From: Tetradesmus obliquus
Taxonomy: Eukaryota > Chlorophyta > Chlorophyceae > Sphaeropleales > Scenedesmaceae
Length of the DNA: 64,000 nt
Reading direction: 5' to 3'
Assembly (NCBI GenBank): GCA_030272155.1
Contig: CP126206.1
Coordinates: 248,001 to 312,000, forward strand
Part shown: positions 47,695-58,730 of the stretch, piece by piece
Layout: every line of letters begins with the position of its first letter
Numbering within the stretch: position 1 is the stretch's first letter
The notes under the pieces: model-generated
Told to the model about the DNA's origin: nothing
The model's database searches: none
Seen by the model: only the letters and a program-made list of their open reading frames with translations
Made by a program: the position numbers and the translations under genes

Positions 47695-48428
47695 GCCATT
47701 GGCAATGGCAGGGCAGCTCAAAGCTCTCAAAAATGCTCTAACCCTTTGTTACAGATAGCGTCGTAAGCTGCAGGGAGTTCATGTACCATTTCAATGCGGT
47801 GGCTAGCTTCACGGTAAAATTTCCGCGGCAAAGCGTTCATCAGAACAGCAACTGAACACAACATTTACCACCGAATAAAGGGTGCTGATATCAAATTGTC
47901 ACTGGTGATGAAACCACCGAAATCGGTGGAATCAAAAAGGTGTTGATGGCCAGTTTCATATGGTGGCCGATCATCGGCCATCGGATGGCGTTGATGCTAC
48001 GCTTATGGTAATGATGGATGATTGTAACTAGTTTCGTGTTGGCTGGACATGCTGTGAAAGGGGAAACGGATCATGTGAAAACGCATAGAAGCCACCGTTA
48101 AGGCTCCACCCCCTGCCTGCTTTTGCTAATTATACTTAGCTAATTAGCTGCTTATAAGCAGCACTAGGCACAGCCTGCACAATTATCAGCAGCTATTTAG
48201 CTGCTTATAAGCAGCACTAGGCACAGCCTGCACAGCGATGCGCATAGTGCTCACAGGCAGCACCATACATGTTGCTGCGCGGTACCGCGGTACCGGTTTG
48301 CAAGGAAGCCAGACCTCTGTCGTCTGCATGACCATGGCATAGTGTCATGTGAGGCCTTCTATGCAGCAACAGCATCCAGTCCCCGCACAGCCGCTGCTGA
48401 AACTTCTGCGCAAACGTCTGCTGGCTGC

Positions 48429-48480
<52 letters not shown>

Positions 48481-49129
48481 AGAACTGATGCTGTTCACAC
48501 CAACACCTGCGTGCGTTGCAGATGCTATCGCTTTTGCGGTGATGTTATCAAGTCCAGTGGCAGCTGCGGCCGCCTGCACACCTCAGGCAGCAGCTGCTGC
48601 AGCAGCCTTGCCTTGCTGGGCCTGTGCGCCCAGTACTACTAGTAGCTGTCCTGGCTTTGTCTAGAATTCGTCATTTTACATACAACTTTTGGGCTACACA
48701 AATGCTGAGATCCCAGTCGGTGGTGAAAGCGTGTCCAGTGTGCTGACTGACGCTGACTGATCACAGAGAGGTTGCATATAGCATGTAAGCATGGACGTAG
48801 CCTGAGCACGTTCGATCGAGAAGTCTGTGGTGTGACCACACCATTCACTCGCGTTCAAAACAGCCAATCACCAAGCCAAAGATAATGTTGATTTCCGTGT
48901 GACATTCCAGGAAAAATAACAGCACATATGTTGCCAACATTGTCAGGGTCAGCCTACTAGGCTTCCATGGCATGAAAGCGCAACGATTTAATCACCAGGC
49001 GAATACGCAGAACTTGCCGTAGCCTCAACTTGCAGATATTTCTGGCAGCAGTGTTTACAGGCTGTTACTAACATGTTAGTAACATGGAGTGTTTATAGGC
49101 TTTGTCTGCTTGTTGTTGCACGCCCCTCA
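47695..49129. other. Intergenic with simple and palindromic repeats
   Basis: No gene is supported. It includes a (CTG/CAG)n stretch at about 48423-48480, where the translated poly-Ala frames are artefacts, and a short tandem duplication listed separately. Confidence 0.4.
48146..48234. repeat. Tandem pair of palindrome-containing 37-bp units
   Basis: The unit beginning with the perfect 16-bp palindrome GCTGCTTATAAGCAGC (48147-48162 and 48200-48215) and continuing ACTAGGCACAGCCTGCACA occurs twice, separated by about 15 bp. Each palindrome could form a hairpin. No mobile element was recognised. Confidence 0.7.
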
Positions 49130-51631
49130 CACCCAGGAGTGCGCACGCCACCCGTGTTGCCTTGAGCTCAGTTCCAGAAACAGTTTGAATGAGTCTTCCA
49201 GGCTCTTGTTGAGGTCCAAGGATAGGCAGCATCATGGCTGCGTGGTAGTGTTGGCGGCATGCAGGTTGTGCAGCGCGCCAAATCTCTAGGAGTGCTTTTT
49301 GGTGAGCGTGGCAATAGCAGCGTGGATTGGGAGGGCAGGCTGGAGACAGTGCGTCACCGCATGCAAAATATCAGTCGCATCTCCAAGTTGTCTGCGTTTG
49401 GTAGGGCTTTCGCTGCTAATGCATATGCTCTGTCCACCGTCCTATATGCGGCCCAGTTTGCCGGGCAGCTGCCAGCTAATGTATCAGAACAGCTCAGCAG
49501 GTGGACGGCAGCACTCGTTGATGCTGGCCTGGGGCCTGAGGATGATCTTAGGCGTGCCCCTGGCATCCCTGGGGACGGTATGGCTGCACATCCTAGGTGT
49601 GGTGGGTTTGGCCTTCTGCCCGTTCATCATCACTTGTTGTCTGGCTGGGCTTGTGAAGCAATCCCCCTCCTGCAGGGCGGCGCTGCGCCGTGGGTGACAG
49701 TGGGACGGGAGTTGTGGGCACAGTGGGCTAGCGCTGCAGATTGTCTCACGCGCGCTGCTGCTGGTAGCCCTTGGGGCCTTGCATTGTGTGCCCGTCATCA
49801 TATCTTCCCTGCGGCTCCTGCGGATGCCTGCTTGCCATCGCCTTTGCGTGTTTTGGCGATGGGTTTGCGTGCCCTGCCACCATTGCGTCATGTGGGCAAC
49901 CAGGCTTTGGACGTGGATGGTTTGTGCTGGGAGGCTCCGCTGTGGGCCAATCCTCTGTTTACAGTGGTACAGTCATGGCAATGGTTTGACCAGCAACGTG
50001 AGGTTGAGGTGGGCTTGGAACAGGTGGCGCCGTGTGGCCTGCTGGAGCTCCCTAAGCTGCAGTGTTTGGGTCAGGCAGTGTTGCTGTTGTCAGAACTTGA
50101 ACGTGTCTGTGCCTTGCCAGGGCTTTCTGCTCAGCGCTCCGCTTATGAGCGCGAGATATGGGGCCCGTGGCTGCGCAGTAGACCGCAGTATGGTGATCGG
50201 CAGCAGGCTCGGCAGCATGTGCAGCATCTGCTGTCGTTTGTGCCGACTGTGTGGCTTACTGCAGCACGCGCGCACCTGACAGCTGCCCAAGCTGCTGGTA
50301 CGGGCGTTGCACAACTATCCTCTGTTTCTCCTGTGGACATTTTGATTGCGCGCGAGCAGTTTTGTGCTGATTTGGGTTGGCAGCGACCAGGGGCAGATGG
50401 TTTTATACGTTTGGCTGATCTGCAGGTTGCTGATGCCACGAAGCTACAACGTCTTGCTGCGCTGATGCCATTGCGCCTCGCCATGCTGCCTTTGTTACTC
50501 GGGTTAGAGCCCTGGATGCCCTGCCGGTGGCAGTCAGCCTGCCTGCAGTGCAGTCGGTGTTGTCTCGTTGGTGGCAGGTACGGGTGGCTAACATGTACAA
50601 GGAAGCAGCGTGGCGCTTGGCTTTGGATGCATTCCCTACTGCTCAACGTATGCAGACTACTGCTGCGTGTGCAGCATGTTCTGCTGCAGGGCCCGGGGTG
50701 GAGCATCATTTTTGGACATGTCCTGTTGCTGTGGCGGTGCGGCGTGAGGTGGAAAGTCAACTAAGGGCGTTCAACGTGTTGCCGGCAGGTGCTGTACTGC
50801 CGTGCCGAGCTATATGGTTGGCGTGGCCCCCTCATAACGCTGTACATCGGTTGGTGTGGGACATGGTCTGTCTTGCAGCAGTGCATGCTTTTGAGAAAGG
50901 CCGCAGGGCAGCGTGGGCTGTGTCAAGTGACCTTGGGGTACCCCAGCTGGTGGAGCAAGTGGCTGTGAGAGCAGCAAAAGGTGCTTTTTGGGATGCGCTT
51001 GCGGACTTTGCTGCTACGGCTAGGGTGCCGTCACGGTATAGAAATCGGCTGCTCACACAACAGCCGTTTATTGCCTGGCATACTGTGTTGCGTGGCAATG
51101 GTTTGTGTGTGGTGCGGCGGTGATGGCCTTCTTCTCACTGTGTGTACATGCTTTCTCTGTGAGCTTCTGACACGCCAGAGCTAGCCGTCTTGCTTTGCAG
51201 GAGCTGTGAGTTGCCGTATCGCTGCTGCAGAATGTAGTTGTGCGGGCCTTGCAGCAGCTGGCTTGTTCTCTGCTCTCTCTCCCCAGTTTGTCGCCTCAGG
51301 CCACCGCCTGCCAGGCTGTGTTTCTGCTGGTTGGTGTTGTTCTGTGGGTTCAGCCCGCCCGCTGCACTGCATAAAGTGCAGCTTGCTGTCACTGACACTG
51401 TCTACACTAGTCCTACCTTTGTTTAGCATGAACACTGCGTGTGCTGTGACTGACGGCTTTGCCTGCAAGGCCATATGTCAAGTTACACACACACAGAGAC
51501 TTTCTGGGGTGAGTCTCCTTGAGTTACAGCCTGTTTTGCTGAGTCATCTGCGACGTTCCAGATTTTCAGGTGTTCGTTGCAACGTAGTTGCCTGTGCACA
51601 CCGTGTAACCCCTCTTCTTCTTGGTAGTGTT
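49130..51631 (+). mobile_element. LINE, 5'-truncated, with 3' UTR
   Basis: The coding part begins just after the RT domain and the 3' UTR runs to GTGTAACCCCTCTTCTTCTT at about 51631. The reverse complement of its 3' half is found at 8401-10443. The site GCTCTCTCTC at 51272-51281 is uninterrupted here. The 3' end lies 35 bp from a gypsy LTR (51667). Confidence 0.7.
49259..51123 (+). pseudogene. LINE ORF, post-RT region, frameshifted
   Basis: It opens with RAKSLGVLFGERG, then LSAFGRAFAANAYALSTVLY and GLLPVHHHLLSGWA, usual in algal LINEs downstream of RT. A likely one-base loss near 50487 (ATGCTGCCTTTG) shifts the frame; the correct frame resumes as FVTRVRALDALPV and continues with the zinc-binding block CAACSAAGPG...HHFWTCP and a tail ending GLCVVRR at 51123. 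Upstream of 49259, stops interrupt the RT end. It is non-functional. Confidence 0.7.
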
Positions 51632-51666
51632 GGGTTGTATCCCAGTTGCTGTCACTGACACTGTTT

Positions 51667-51990
51667 TGTAGCACCGGATTTGTTACCTTGTGACATTCGA
51701 CGGCCACATCGTCTGCACACGCTTGACAGCGTTGCAACATACTTCCTTTCTCTTCTTCACACCTGCCAACTCACGGCATTTCATAACCTGTAGCTGTAAC
51801 TGTTACGCTGACTCAGCATAACACTGTTATAACAGCTGGACCTAGAAGCGCAGTGCCTCAGGCTGACTCCTTTATCACAGCAGGCGTACACACAGAAGCT
51901 GTAACACCTTTCCATCCTTACTCTGGCTGTGGTAGATCACACCACAAAGCTTCAGTGAAGTCTATCAGTCAGCGCTGTGTGTAGCCTACA
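51667..51990 (-). repeat. 3' LTR of the Ty3/gypsy element with PHD finger
   Basis: It runs TGTAG...CTACA on either strand (5-bp inverted termini, TG..CA). Directly upstream in element orientation is the purine tract at 51991-52010 (TTTTGGGAGGGGGTGAAGG read on the minus strand). The terminal 21 bp GTAGCACCG(G/A)ATTTGTTACC recur at 52360-52379, near the pol stop. The matching 5' LTR is missing from the window. Confidence 0.65.
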
Positions 51991-52413
51991 CCTTCACCCC
52001 CTCCCAAAAGAGAAGACTGAGGCACAAGCAAGCCATCACAAGCCAACACTAGCACCAAACAACCGACAGGCAATGCAAACAAAGCGTGCCAACACAAACA
52101 ATCCCGAAACAAGCACAGAGCCACACCAACCAGGGACATGCAGATGCAGCACAGCGGTGGCAACAATCCGCACTCACATGAGCCAGTAACCAAGCACCAC
52201 TCAAAACAGCAGAAACTCGAACAAACACCCAACAGTGTTTCACTGCGAGTGTGCTGGCTATAGGCAAGCACCGAGCATGGCATGTGTTACTCAGGGTTCT
52301 GCAACCACAGAGCAGTGCACAGCAACAGCAGAGCGCTGCAAATCACAGACTACATTATGTAGCACCGAATTTGTTACCACCGCTGCGAGCATGTAAGCTG
52401 CAGCCCTCCAAAC

Positions 52414-53190
52414 TCAGGACGCTGCCAGAGCAGCACGCACTGAGCGCTTGTCCAGGTACCTGGCCAGATTGCTGATGTGCCGCGTGAACGCAGCAGCATC
52501 ACGAAAACCTGTACTGCCAGTCGTAAGCAGAACTACACCATTGTCACGCGCTTCCAGCACACGGAAAGGCCCACGCACACCATCTCCTAGGTTCGTAACA
52601 GGGCCTGAAACCACCTCAAGCACAAGATCGCCTTTATTAAAAGTAACAGAGCTGTCAACAGTGCGGCGGGCACCACGCAGGGGCCAAGCACGCGCATTCC
52701 GCTGAAACTGCTGTTTTATCCTGACAAATACATCCTGATCAACAGCCGCCAGCTGCTGACGCAACTGCGCTGCATGCAAAGCCGGATGCTCACATTCAAA
52801 CAACTCAGGCCAAACCCACACTCTAGCAGATGCTGCTACTGCCAGCACATCACGTGCCAAAGGTAACACAGGCACAGGCTGTCTGCCAAACACCATCTCC
52901 TGCGGCGAAATGCCCAAGGTGGCATGTACACGAGCCCAGTACTGCTGCCGCATCACAGGAACACTCTGCACCCAATGAATTGGATGAGAGTTCACATGCC
53001 GCTCCAGCATGCTTTTGAAAGAGCCCACCAACCGCTCCGCCACACCATTAGCAGCAGGATGACAAGCTGACGTTTGAACATGCTTGATGCCCAAACGTGC
53101 CAGCAAATGACCAAACTGAACCTCAAACTCAGTACCATTGTCACTGGTGACATGGCTGGGCACGAAGTACCGGCAGATCCAACTGTAGTA
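52414..53190 (-). pseudogene. Gypsy integrase, C-terminal part
   Basis: The frame begins at the LINE insertion point and carries HVTSDNGTEFE (second catalytic Asp) and HPAANGVAERLVGSFKSML (catalytic Glu). Then a long helical region and a GPF block (GVRGPFRVLEARDNG) of the GPY/F type follow, ending at 52414. It is separated by the LINE from its zinc finger and first Asp, so it cannot be made as one protein. Confidence 0.75.
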
Positions 53191-54680
53191 CATTACATTA
53201 CATTACATTACATGCTCCACTCAACGAGGAGTGGGAACCCCAGTCAGGAGCCAACGAGAGGCTCATAGGGGGAGGAAACATCGAAGAACAACTCATCATC
53301 GTCCAAACCGTCAGACGAAAACGCAGAAAAAAACTCATCAGCATCATCAATAGCTTGAGCAATAGCCTGAGAGGACAGAAGGACCTCAGGATCAGTGTCC
53401 GGGTGACACCGCATCAGATAGCAGCAGTGCACAAAAGCGGCCACCAAAGCAGGTGCCTGCTTCATAAAAGTGATCATGTCATCGCCTGCTGGGTGACAAC
53501 CAGCAATAGTAGCCCATGTTTGTGACGAGTCCCCGAAGGGTTCGAACAACATAGCAAATCGCTCGCGGACTGGTGCATAGAAAGGGCACTCAAAGACCAT
53601 ATGAAACTCATCCTCAACAACCTCAGCCTGGCAGCCAGGGCGTAGGCACACCCTGTCACTTCGCGGCACAGGTGGTCGCTGCCACCTGCCACTGCAGACA
53701 CGTAAATCATGAGCACCCAAACGGAAACGGGTCAAGGACCCCAGATGCTCTCTGTTGATCCCAGCAGTTTGAGAGACATAATCTGGGCACCATAAAGCTG
53801 GGCTCACAGACAGCATGTCAGCAGAAGAGCATGCCGCAAACCACCGCTCATAAGTACTGTAGACACCATGACCACTAGCAGCATCACGCGGGTTGACAGG
53901 GCACCCCTGCCACTGCTGATACAAGACGCCATCAAAAGCACGCGCTATGGTTTTCAGATCCAGAGACTGGAAGTTTTGCAGCCTTTGCACGGCATCTCCC
54001 AGCTGCTGTGAGTGGGCATGCACATATTCAAGTACACGTCGCAACTGTGTGCACCACACTGCGCCGCTGCTGGAAACAGTGGACAGCCGTAAGTTGTCAC
54101 GCATAGCACAGACCAAAAGGGAGGACGCATCCATATCCACAACCCTATTCCACATGCTCACTGCCGCACGAAGCCACAAACTGACCAAAGGCTGGGCCCC
54201 AAATTCTCTTGACAGAAGCAAGCGAGCAGTGGACTTGCGGACGCGTCCTGCAAGTGTACGCAGAAACGTGAACTGCACCCTGCTGATGACATTGTTCTGC
54301 AACTTGCTGACCAAAGCAGCACCCGAGCCCGCCTGGCTCAGCAGGGCTGGACCCCACACTTCGGAACAGTAGCACAGAATTGGAGACACAAGAGAGTTGA
54401 ACAGCTGCACCTGCATTGACAAACTGCGAATGCCATGCTCCTTGCATCTGGCCAGCATAGCCCACATCGCTCTACTACCAGCTGCAGCCAGAGCATCAGT
54501 GCAAACAAACACACCCTGAGTGGAATGGAACTGGACGCCCAAGTACCTGAACTGCTGTGACACCGGAACCTGCTGCCCCTGGTACTGCCACACTGCTGCA
54601 CCGCTGTAGCGCTTCCTGTCAAACACAACTACTTCTGTCTTGCCCACATTAACCTGCATGTCATACTCGCTACAAAATGA
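53191..54680 (-). mobile_element. 5'-truncated LINE inserted in gypsy integrase
   Basis: GTAGTA flanks it on both sides (53185-53190 and 54681-54686). The 3' end is a microsatellite, CATTA repeats on the plus strand (53191-53213), i.e. (TGTAA)n on the minus strand. The coding part starts in the last RT block (MQVNVGKTEVVVFDRKRYSG) and continues through QQFRYLGVQF, SPILCYCSEVWGPAL and a CLRPGCQ...H..FECPFY zinc-binding block to the stop at 53244. Its family also left the remnant at 2732-2885. Confidence 0.85.
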
Positions 54681-56789
54681 GTAGTAGAAAGCCCGAGCAA
54701 CCGAAGCAGCTGTCTTATCATAAATAACAGCAAATTCTGCAGCCTTTGTAAAGTAATCGATCATAACCACCACCCAAGCCTTGAACACCTGCTCCTTTGC
54801 TTCAGGCAAATACAACCGTCCATATACATCAGCACAAGGAGTCACAAAAGGGCCACACAAGTCAACATGCACATGCTCAAACGGCCCCCAAACGACTGGC
54901 TCCTGCATGGGGAAAGGTGCAGGCAGTGCCAGCCGACGGCGCTGACACGCATCACACTGAGCCAGAAACAGCCGAACATCACCAGGCAAGCCCCGCCAGT
55001 GGAAATGCTGTTGCAAATAAGCACATGTCTGCTGGACCCCAGCATGTCCCAAAGCATCATGCATACTGCGCACCAGATCCCAGCGGTAGGACACAGGAGG
55101 GCAGCACAACCACACAGGATTAGCGCCTTTCACATGCCGTAACACCATCAACCAGTCCTGCAAAGTGCGGTGAGGCCGCAGAGCAGTAGCTCTGTGCCGT
55201 ATGGCGCGTACTCTGCTGCGATTTAAACCTTGTAGCACACCATCATCCATACCACTGCGCACATAAGCCAGCAAAAAAGCATCCACGTGAGGATCTCCAG
55301 GTGCATACAGCAGCACTGTATCCGGATCGCACAGCTCAGACACATTGGAAAACCAAGGGTCACATCCAGGGCAAAACCAGTCACCACTGGGAACAGTAGA
55401 CATGGGTGGCATGACACAGCGCAGGTGAAAGCACCGATCGCACCCAGAGCAGATTGCCATGTTATCAAAACCGCCAGGATCCTGACAAACCTCACAACCC
55501 ACCGCATCGAAATCCGACTGCTTCACAACACTGCTAGGCCACGCAGCGCTGCAAATCACCAAAGCACCAGCAGAAACACTCTCCTGCCGACCATCCTCAT
55601 GCTCCAGAACACACGAACTACCAGGTTGCGGACGTGACAAGTAGTCAGCCACACAGTTGGTGGATCCTTTGATATATTGCACCGAAAAATCATACGCCTG
55701 CAGCTGCATCGCCCACCTCTCCAGCTTGGAGTTGGTGAAACGCGCGCTGTCAAGCCACTCCAGAGCTTTGTGGTCTGTGCGCAGCAAGAAACGATTGCCA
55801 TGCAGATAGTAGTGAAATTTATCAACCGCCCACTTCACAGCCAGACATTCACCTTCTGTAGCAGCAGAGTTCTGCTCAGCAGCAGTGAGCGCACGTGAAG
55901 CAAACGCAAGAGGATGCTCCTCACCAGCCGCATTTGCTTGTGACAAAACTGCCCCAATCGCCAGCCGACTCCAATCTGTTGTCAAAATAAACGACAGGGC
56001 CCAGTCTGGCAGTGCAAGCACTGGCGCAGAGCACAGCGCCTGCTTCACCGTATCAAAAGCAGCAACAGCCTCAGCTGTCCAAACATACGGCACATTGCGG
56101 CGCGTCATTAGCTGCAGCGGCGCACACATCGCTGCATAACCGCTGATGTACTTTCTGTACTGCTCCATAACGCCCAAAAAACCTTTCATACCTTTGACCG
56201 AATTAGGACGGGGCAGATCCATGATGGCAGCCACCTTATCCATAACAGGCCGAATGCCCCGAGCAGACACCAAATGGCCCAGGCACACAACTTCCGGTAC
56301 ACAGAAACGGCACTTCATAGGATTCATCTTCAAGTTGTACTCTCGGCTACGTCGAAAGACACACGCCAAGGAGGCCAACTGCTGCTCAAAAGTTGCTGTA
56401 AACACAAAAGTATCATCTATGTATGTTTTTGCACCGCTCACACTATCCAGAACCTCATCCATCAGCCGCTGAAACGTAGATGGCGCAGACATCATGCCCA
56501 TGGCCATCCTGCAAAATTCAAAATTGCCAAAAGGAGTGGTAAAACCAGTCTTATGGCAATCCGCCTCCTTCATTGGCACCTGCCAAAACCCCGTCACATA
56601 ATCCATCTGAGACCACAACGTACATCCACCCATAGCTGCATGCACCTCCTCGATGCGGGGCAGAGGGTAGGGATCTGGCAGAGTGGCCTTGTTGAGTGCA
56701 CGCAGATCCACACACAGACGCAGGCCCCCATTAGGCTTTTTCACCAACACAACCGGGCTCATCCAAGCAGACTTGCTGGGCCGAATCAC
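53244..56789 (-). pseudogene. Chimeric frame: gypsy RT-RNase H-PHD-integrase fused by insertion to LINE C-terminus
   Basis: The 1,181-codon frame is an accident of nesting. Residues 1-703 are gypsy pol: RT (Asp at 63, YIDD at 123-126), RNase H (Asp272, Glu312/314, Asp339), a PHD finger (CEVC at 432-435 to CPGC at 473-476), an HHCC zinc finger (His577, His582, Cys612, Cys615) and the first integrase Asp (643). From 704 on it is LINE sequence. The junction falls inside the GTAGTA target duplication, and the LINE frame happens to stay open. The true start is upstream: codons before 56789 connect to 57160-56786 through a frameshift. Confidence 0.8.
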
Positions 56790-57160
56790 CCCAGCACCCC
56801 AAGCCGTACCAAACGCTTCAACTCAACACGCAGCCACAGCGACTCGTGATGGCTCAGCTTGTAAGGCCGCTGCGTCACCGGCTCAGCAGAACCAGTGGGG
56901 ATGCAGTGAAACACCCCTTTCTCATCAGGCACACAACCAAGAACTGTATCATCAACCGCAAAAACGTCACTATACTCAAACAACAAAGCCTGTAGCTGTT
57001 CAAACTGCTGCAGCGGAAGATGCAAATATGCCTCGCGCTGCAGTTGCAACGCGCGCAGCAGCGCCTCATGCTGCTGCTCACCACCAACCTCCGAAGCCGT
57101 CGGTGAGCTGGGCGCATCACCAGGCATGAAGCACAACTCCTCATCATCACTGGACAACAA
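56786..57160 (-). pseudogene. Gypsy protease-RT linker
   Basis: Encodes an acidic leader (SSDDEELCF), a helical region and FEYSDVFAVDD, then HCIPTGSAEPVTQRPYKLS, the conserved lead-in to gypsy RT. It ends RLGVLG-stop because TGGGGTGC/TGGGGTGA is an imperfect 8-bp duplication; one copy would read RLGVIRPS straight into RT. Confidence 0.7.
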
Positions 57161-57217
57161 CTAAAACGAGGTTGAAGGGGTGTTTACTCCACAACAAGCT
57201 GACTGCTGCTCACCAAC

Positions 57218-58142
57218 CTAGCGGCCTGCTGCCAGCAACGACTCCAGGGGCACGCGCTTGCCGTAGCAGCGGTGCCTGTGCACGACGTAGTGCGCGGCGA
57301 TGCGCGCCGTGAAGATCCAGGAGGCGCGCAGGTGCTGCGGCACGTACCAAGGAGGCTGCGGGTACGCCTGGCCGCGCCGCGCATACTGCCGCGGCACCGG
57401 CAGCTGCAGCTCTGCGCCAACCTGCCTGTTGTGCCAGCTGCGGCTGAAGATCTTGGCTCCGTATGTGTTACAGAAGTCCAGCCCCAGAGTGATGGGGCAG
57501 TTGGCTCCCTCCATGACCAAGAAGTGCTGCGGGTACACGCCAAGGCCCAGGCCCACCGGCACGCTGCGTAGCACGTGTGTGGCGGGCACCTGTATGGGTC
57601 CTGCAAACATGCCCACGCAAAGGGGGTCATCCAGCGAGATGAGGGCGCACGAGGAGCCAAGCTTGCCCAGCACTGACACCAGGTCCTGCGCTTGCGCCAG
57701 GCTCGCAACACTATGCCCGCAGCCACTGTCGACAACAAACTCCACGCTCGCGCCGGCAATGTCGCCGCCCACCCGCATCTGCTCTGCTACGCTCAGGTCC
57801 ACTGCCTCGGAGGTCAGTGCCTGCTTGTACGGCTGTGCGGCCGCGCTGCTGTTGCTGCTGTTGCGGCGGCCCTGCACACCTGCACTGCTGCAGCTGAAAG
57901 CAGCAGCAGGCCGCATGGCGCCTGTCTGAATGAACAGTCCCTGAGGCAGGCTACTGCCGCCGCCGCTGCTGATTGTGCCAGCCGGCCGGCCAGCAGCGCT
58001 GCTGCTGGCCCTGTGGCCACCGCCACCGCTGCTGCCTGTTTTTGGCCCTGCCTCATCGTAGCTGTCGCTGCAGCTGTCAGGGTCGCCCAACGCAGGCAGG
58101 TCAGCAGCCGAACTACTGCTGATGATGCTGCTGCTGCTGCTG
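57218..58142 (-). pseudogene. Gypsy aspartic protease region
   Basis: A Ser/Gly-rich N-terminal part is followed by VEFVVDSGCGHSVASLAQ, the DSG active site of a retropepsin-like protease, and a strand-rich domain with ITLGLDFCNTYGAKI (the second hydrophobic-Gly block). It is cut at its 5' side by the LTR at 58143 and separated from the linker by a stop at 57218. Confidence 0.7.
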
Positions 58143-58372
58143 TGTAACGACTGAGGAAGCGTAGGGAAGCGTATAGAAGACAAAAAGGGTTAATAGGATA
58201 TTATGATAAGCCCGTGGGGAACTCTCAGGAGTCGAATCCCTCCCCTCCTACATTGCAGGGCCTATGTAGTTCTCTCGTCCAACGACCCCGGCTAGGGTAT
58301 AGGTCTCATCTTGGACCTACGGCACGGCTCTCTCTCTAGACCCTACAGTATCTATTATACTGTGCCGTTACA
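58143..58372 (-). repeat. 3' LTR of a chromovirus
   Basis: 230 bp with 7-bp perfect inverted termini TGTAACG...CGTTACA. The polypurine tract of the element adjoins it at 58373-58385. Confidence 0.8.
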
Positions 58373-58385
58373 TACCTCCCCCCTT
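58373..58385 (-). other. Polypurine tract of the chromovirus
   Basis: Minus-strand AAGGGGGGAGGTA directly precedes the LTR TGTAACGG; expected primer site for plus-strand synthesis. Confidence 0.75.
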
Positions 58386-58730
58386 AGGTAGATTGACTGC
58401 CCTCAGTCAGCACCCAGAGGCGTGTAACGCATATATGTTTTGTATGAACATATCTGGCCAAAACTGCTACAGCTCACAGCTGCACAGCAGGGGTTATCAC
58501 CAGAATCACTCCTCAAACTACAACCAGGTTGCAGAGAGCTCAACGTAGCACCCTTGAGGTTAGGCTACACGACAGGTTTCGCTCCCCCAGTTGCAGTACA
58601 GCACCGAAATGCGTGATCCCAGTAAGAGTGTAAAGCACTTGGCTGGTGACACCAGTCACCACACTCGTGGGTCTGTAGTGTGTGTTTAATGCCCCATGAA
58701 GGCAACGCGCGCATAAACGTGAATAAACCT

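Larger units (their letters stand above)
51667..58142 (-). mobile_element. Ty3/gypsy retrotransposon, 5'-truncated and broken
   Basis: Minus-strand order: protease (58142-57218), linker (57160-56786), RT-RNase H-PHD-integrase (56789-54687), a LINE insertion (53191-54680), the rest of integrase (53190-52414), polypurine tract and LTR. Gag and the 5' LTR are absent because the LTR of a second gypsy element adjoins at 58143. Frameshifts lie before RT and between protease and linker, so it is dead as it stands. Confidence 0.75.

Noticed and set aside
52360-52379. Start of a second LTR
   Set aside because: Only about 21 bp match the LTR terminus; no LTR body follows and the polypurine tract is at 51991-52010.
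53244-56789. A single 1,181-residue multidomain protein
   Set aside because: The C-terminal 478 residues are a LINE flanked by the GTAGTA duplication; the fusion is accidental.
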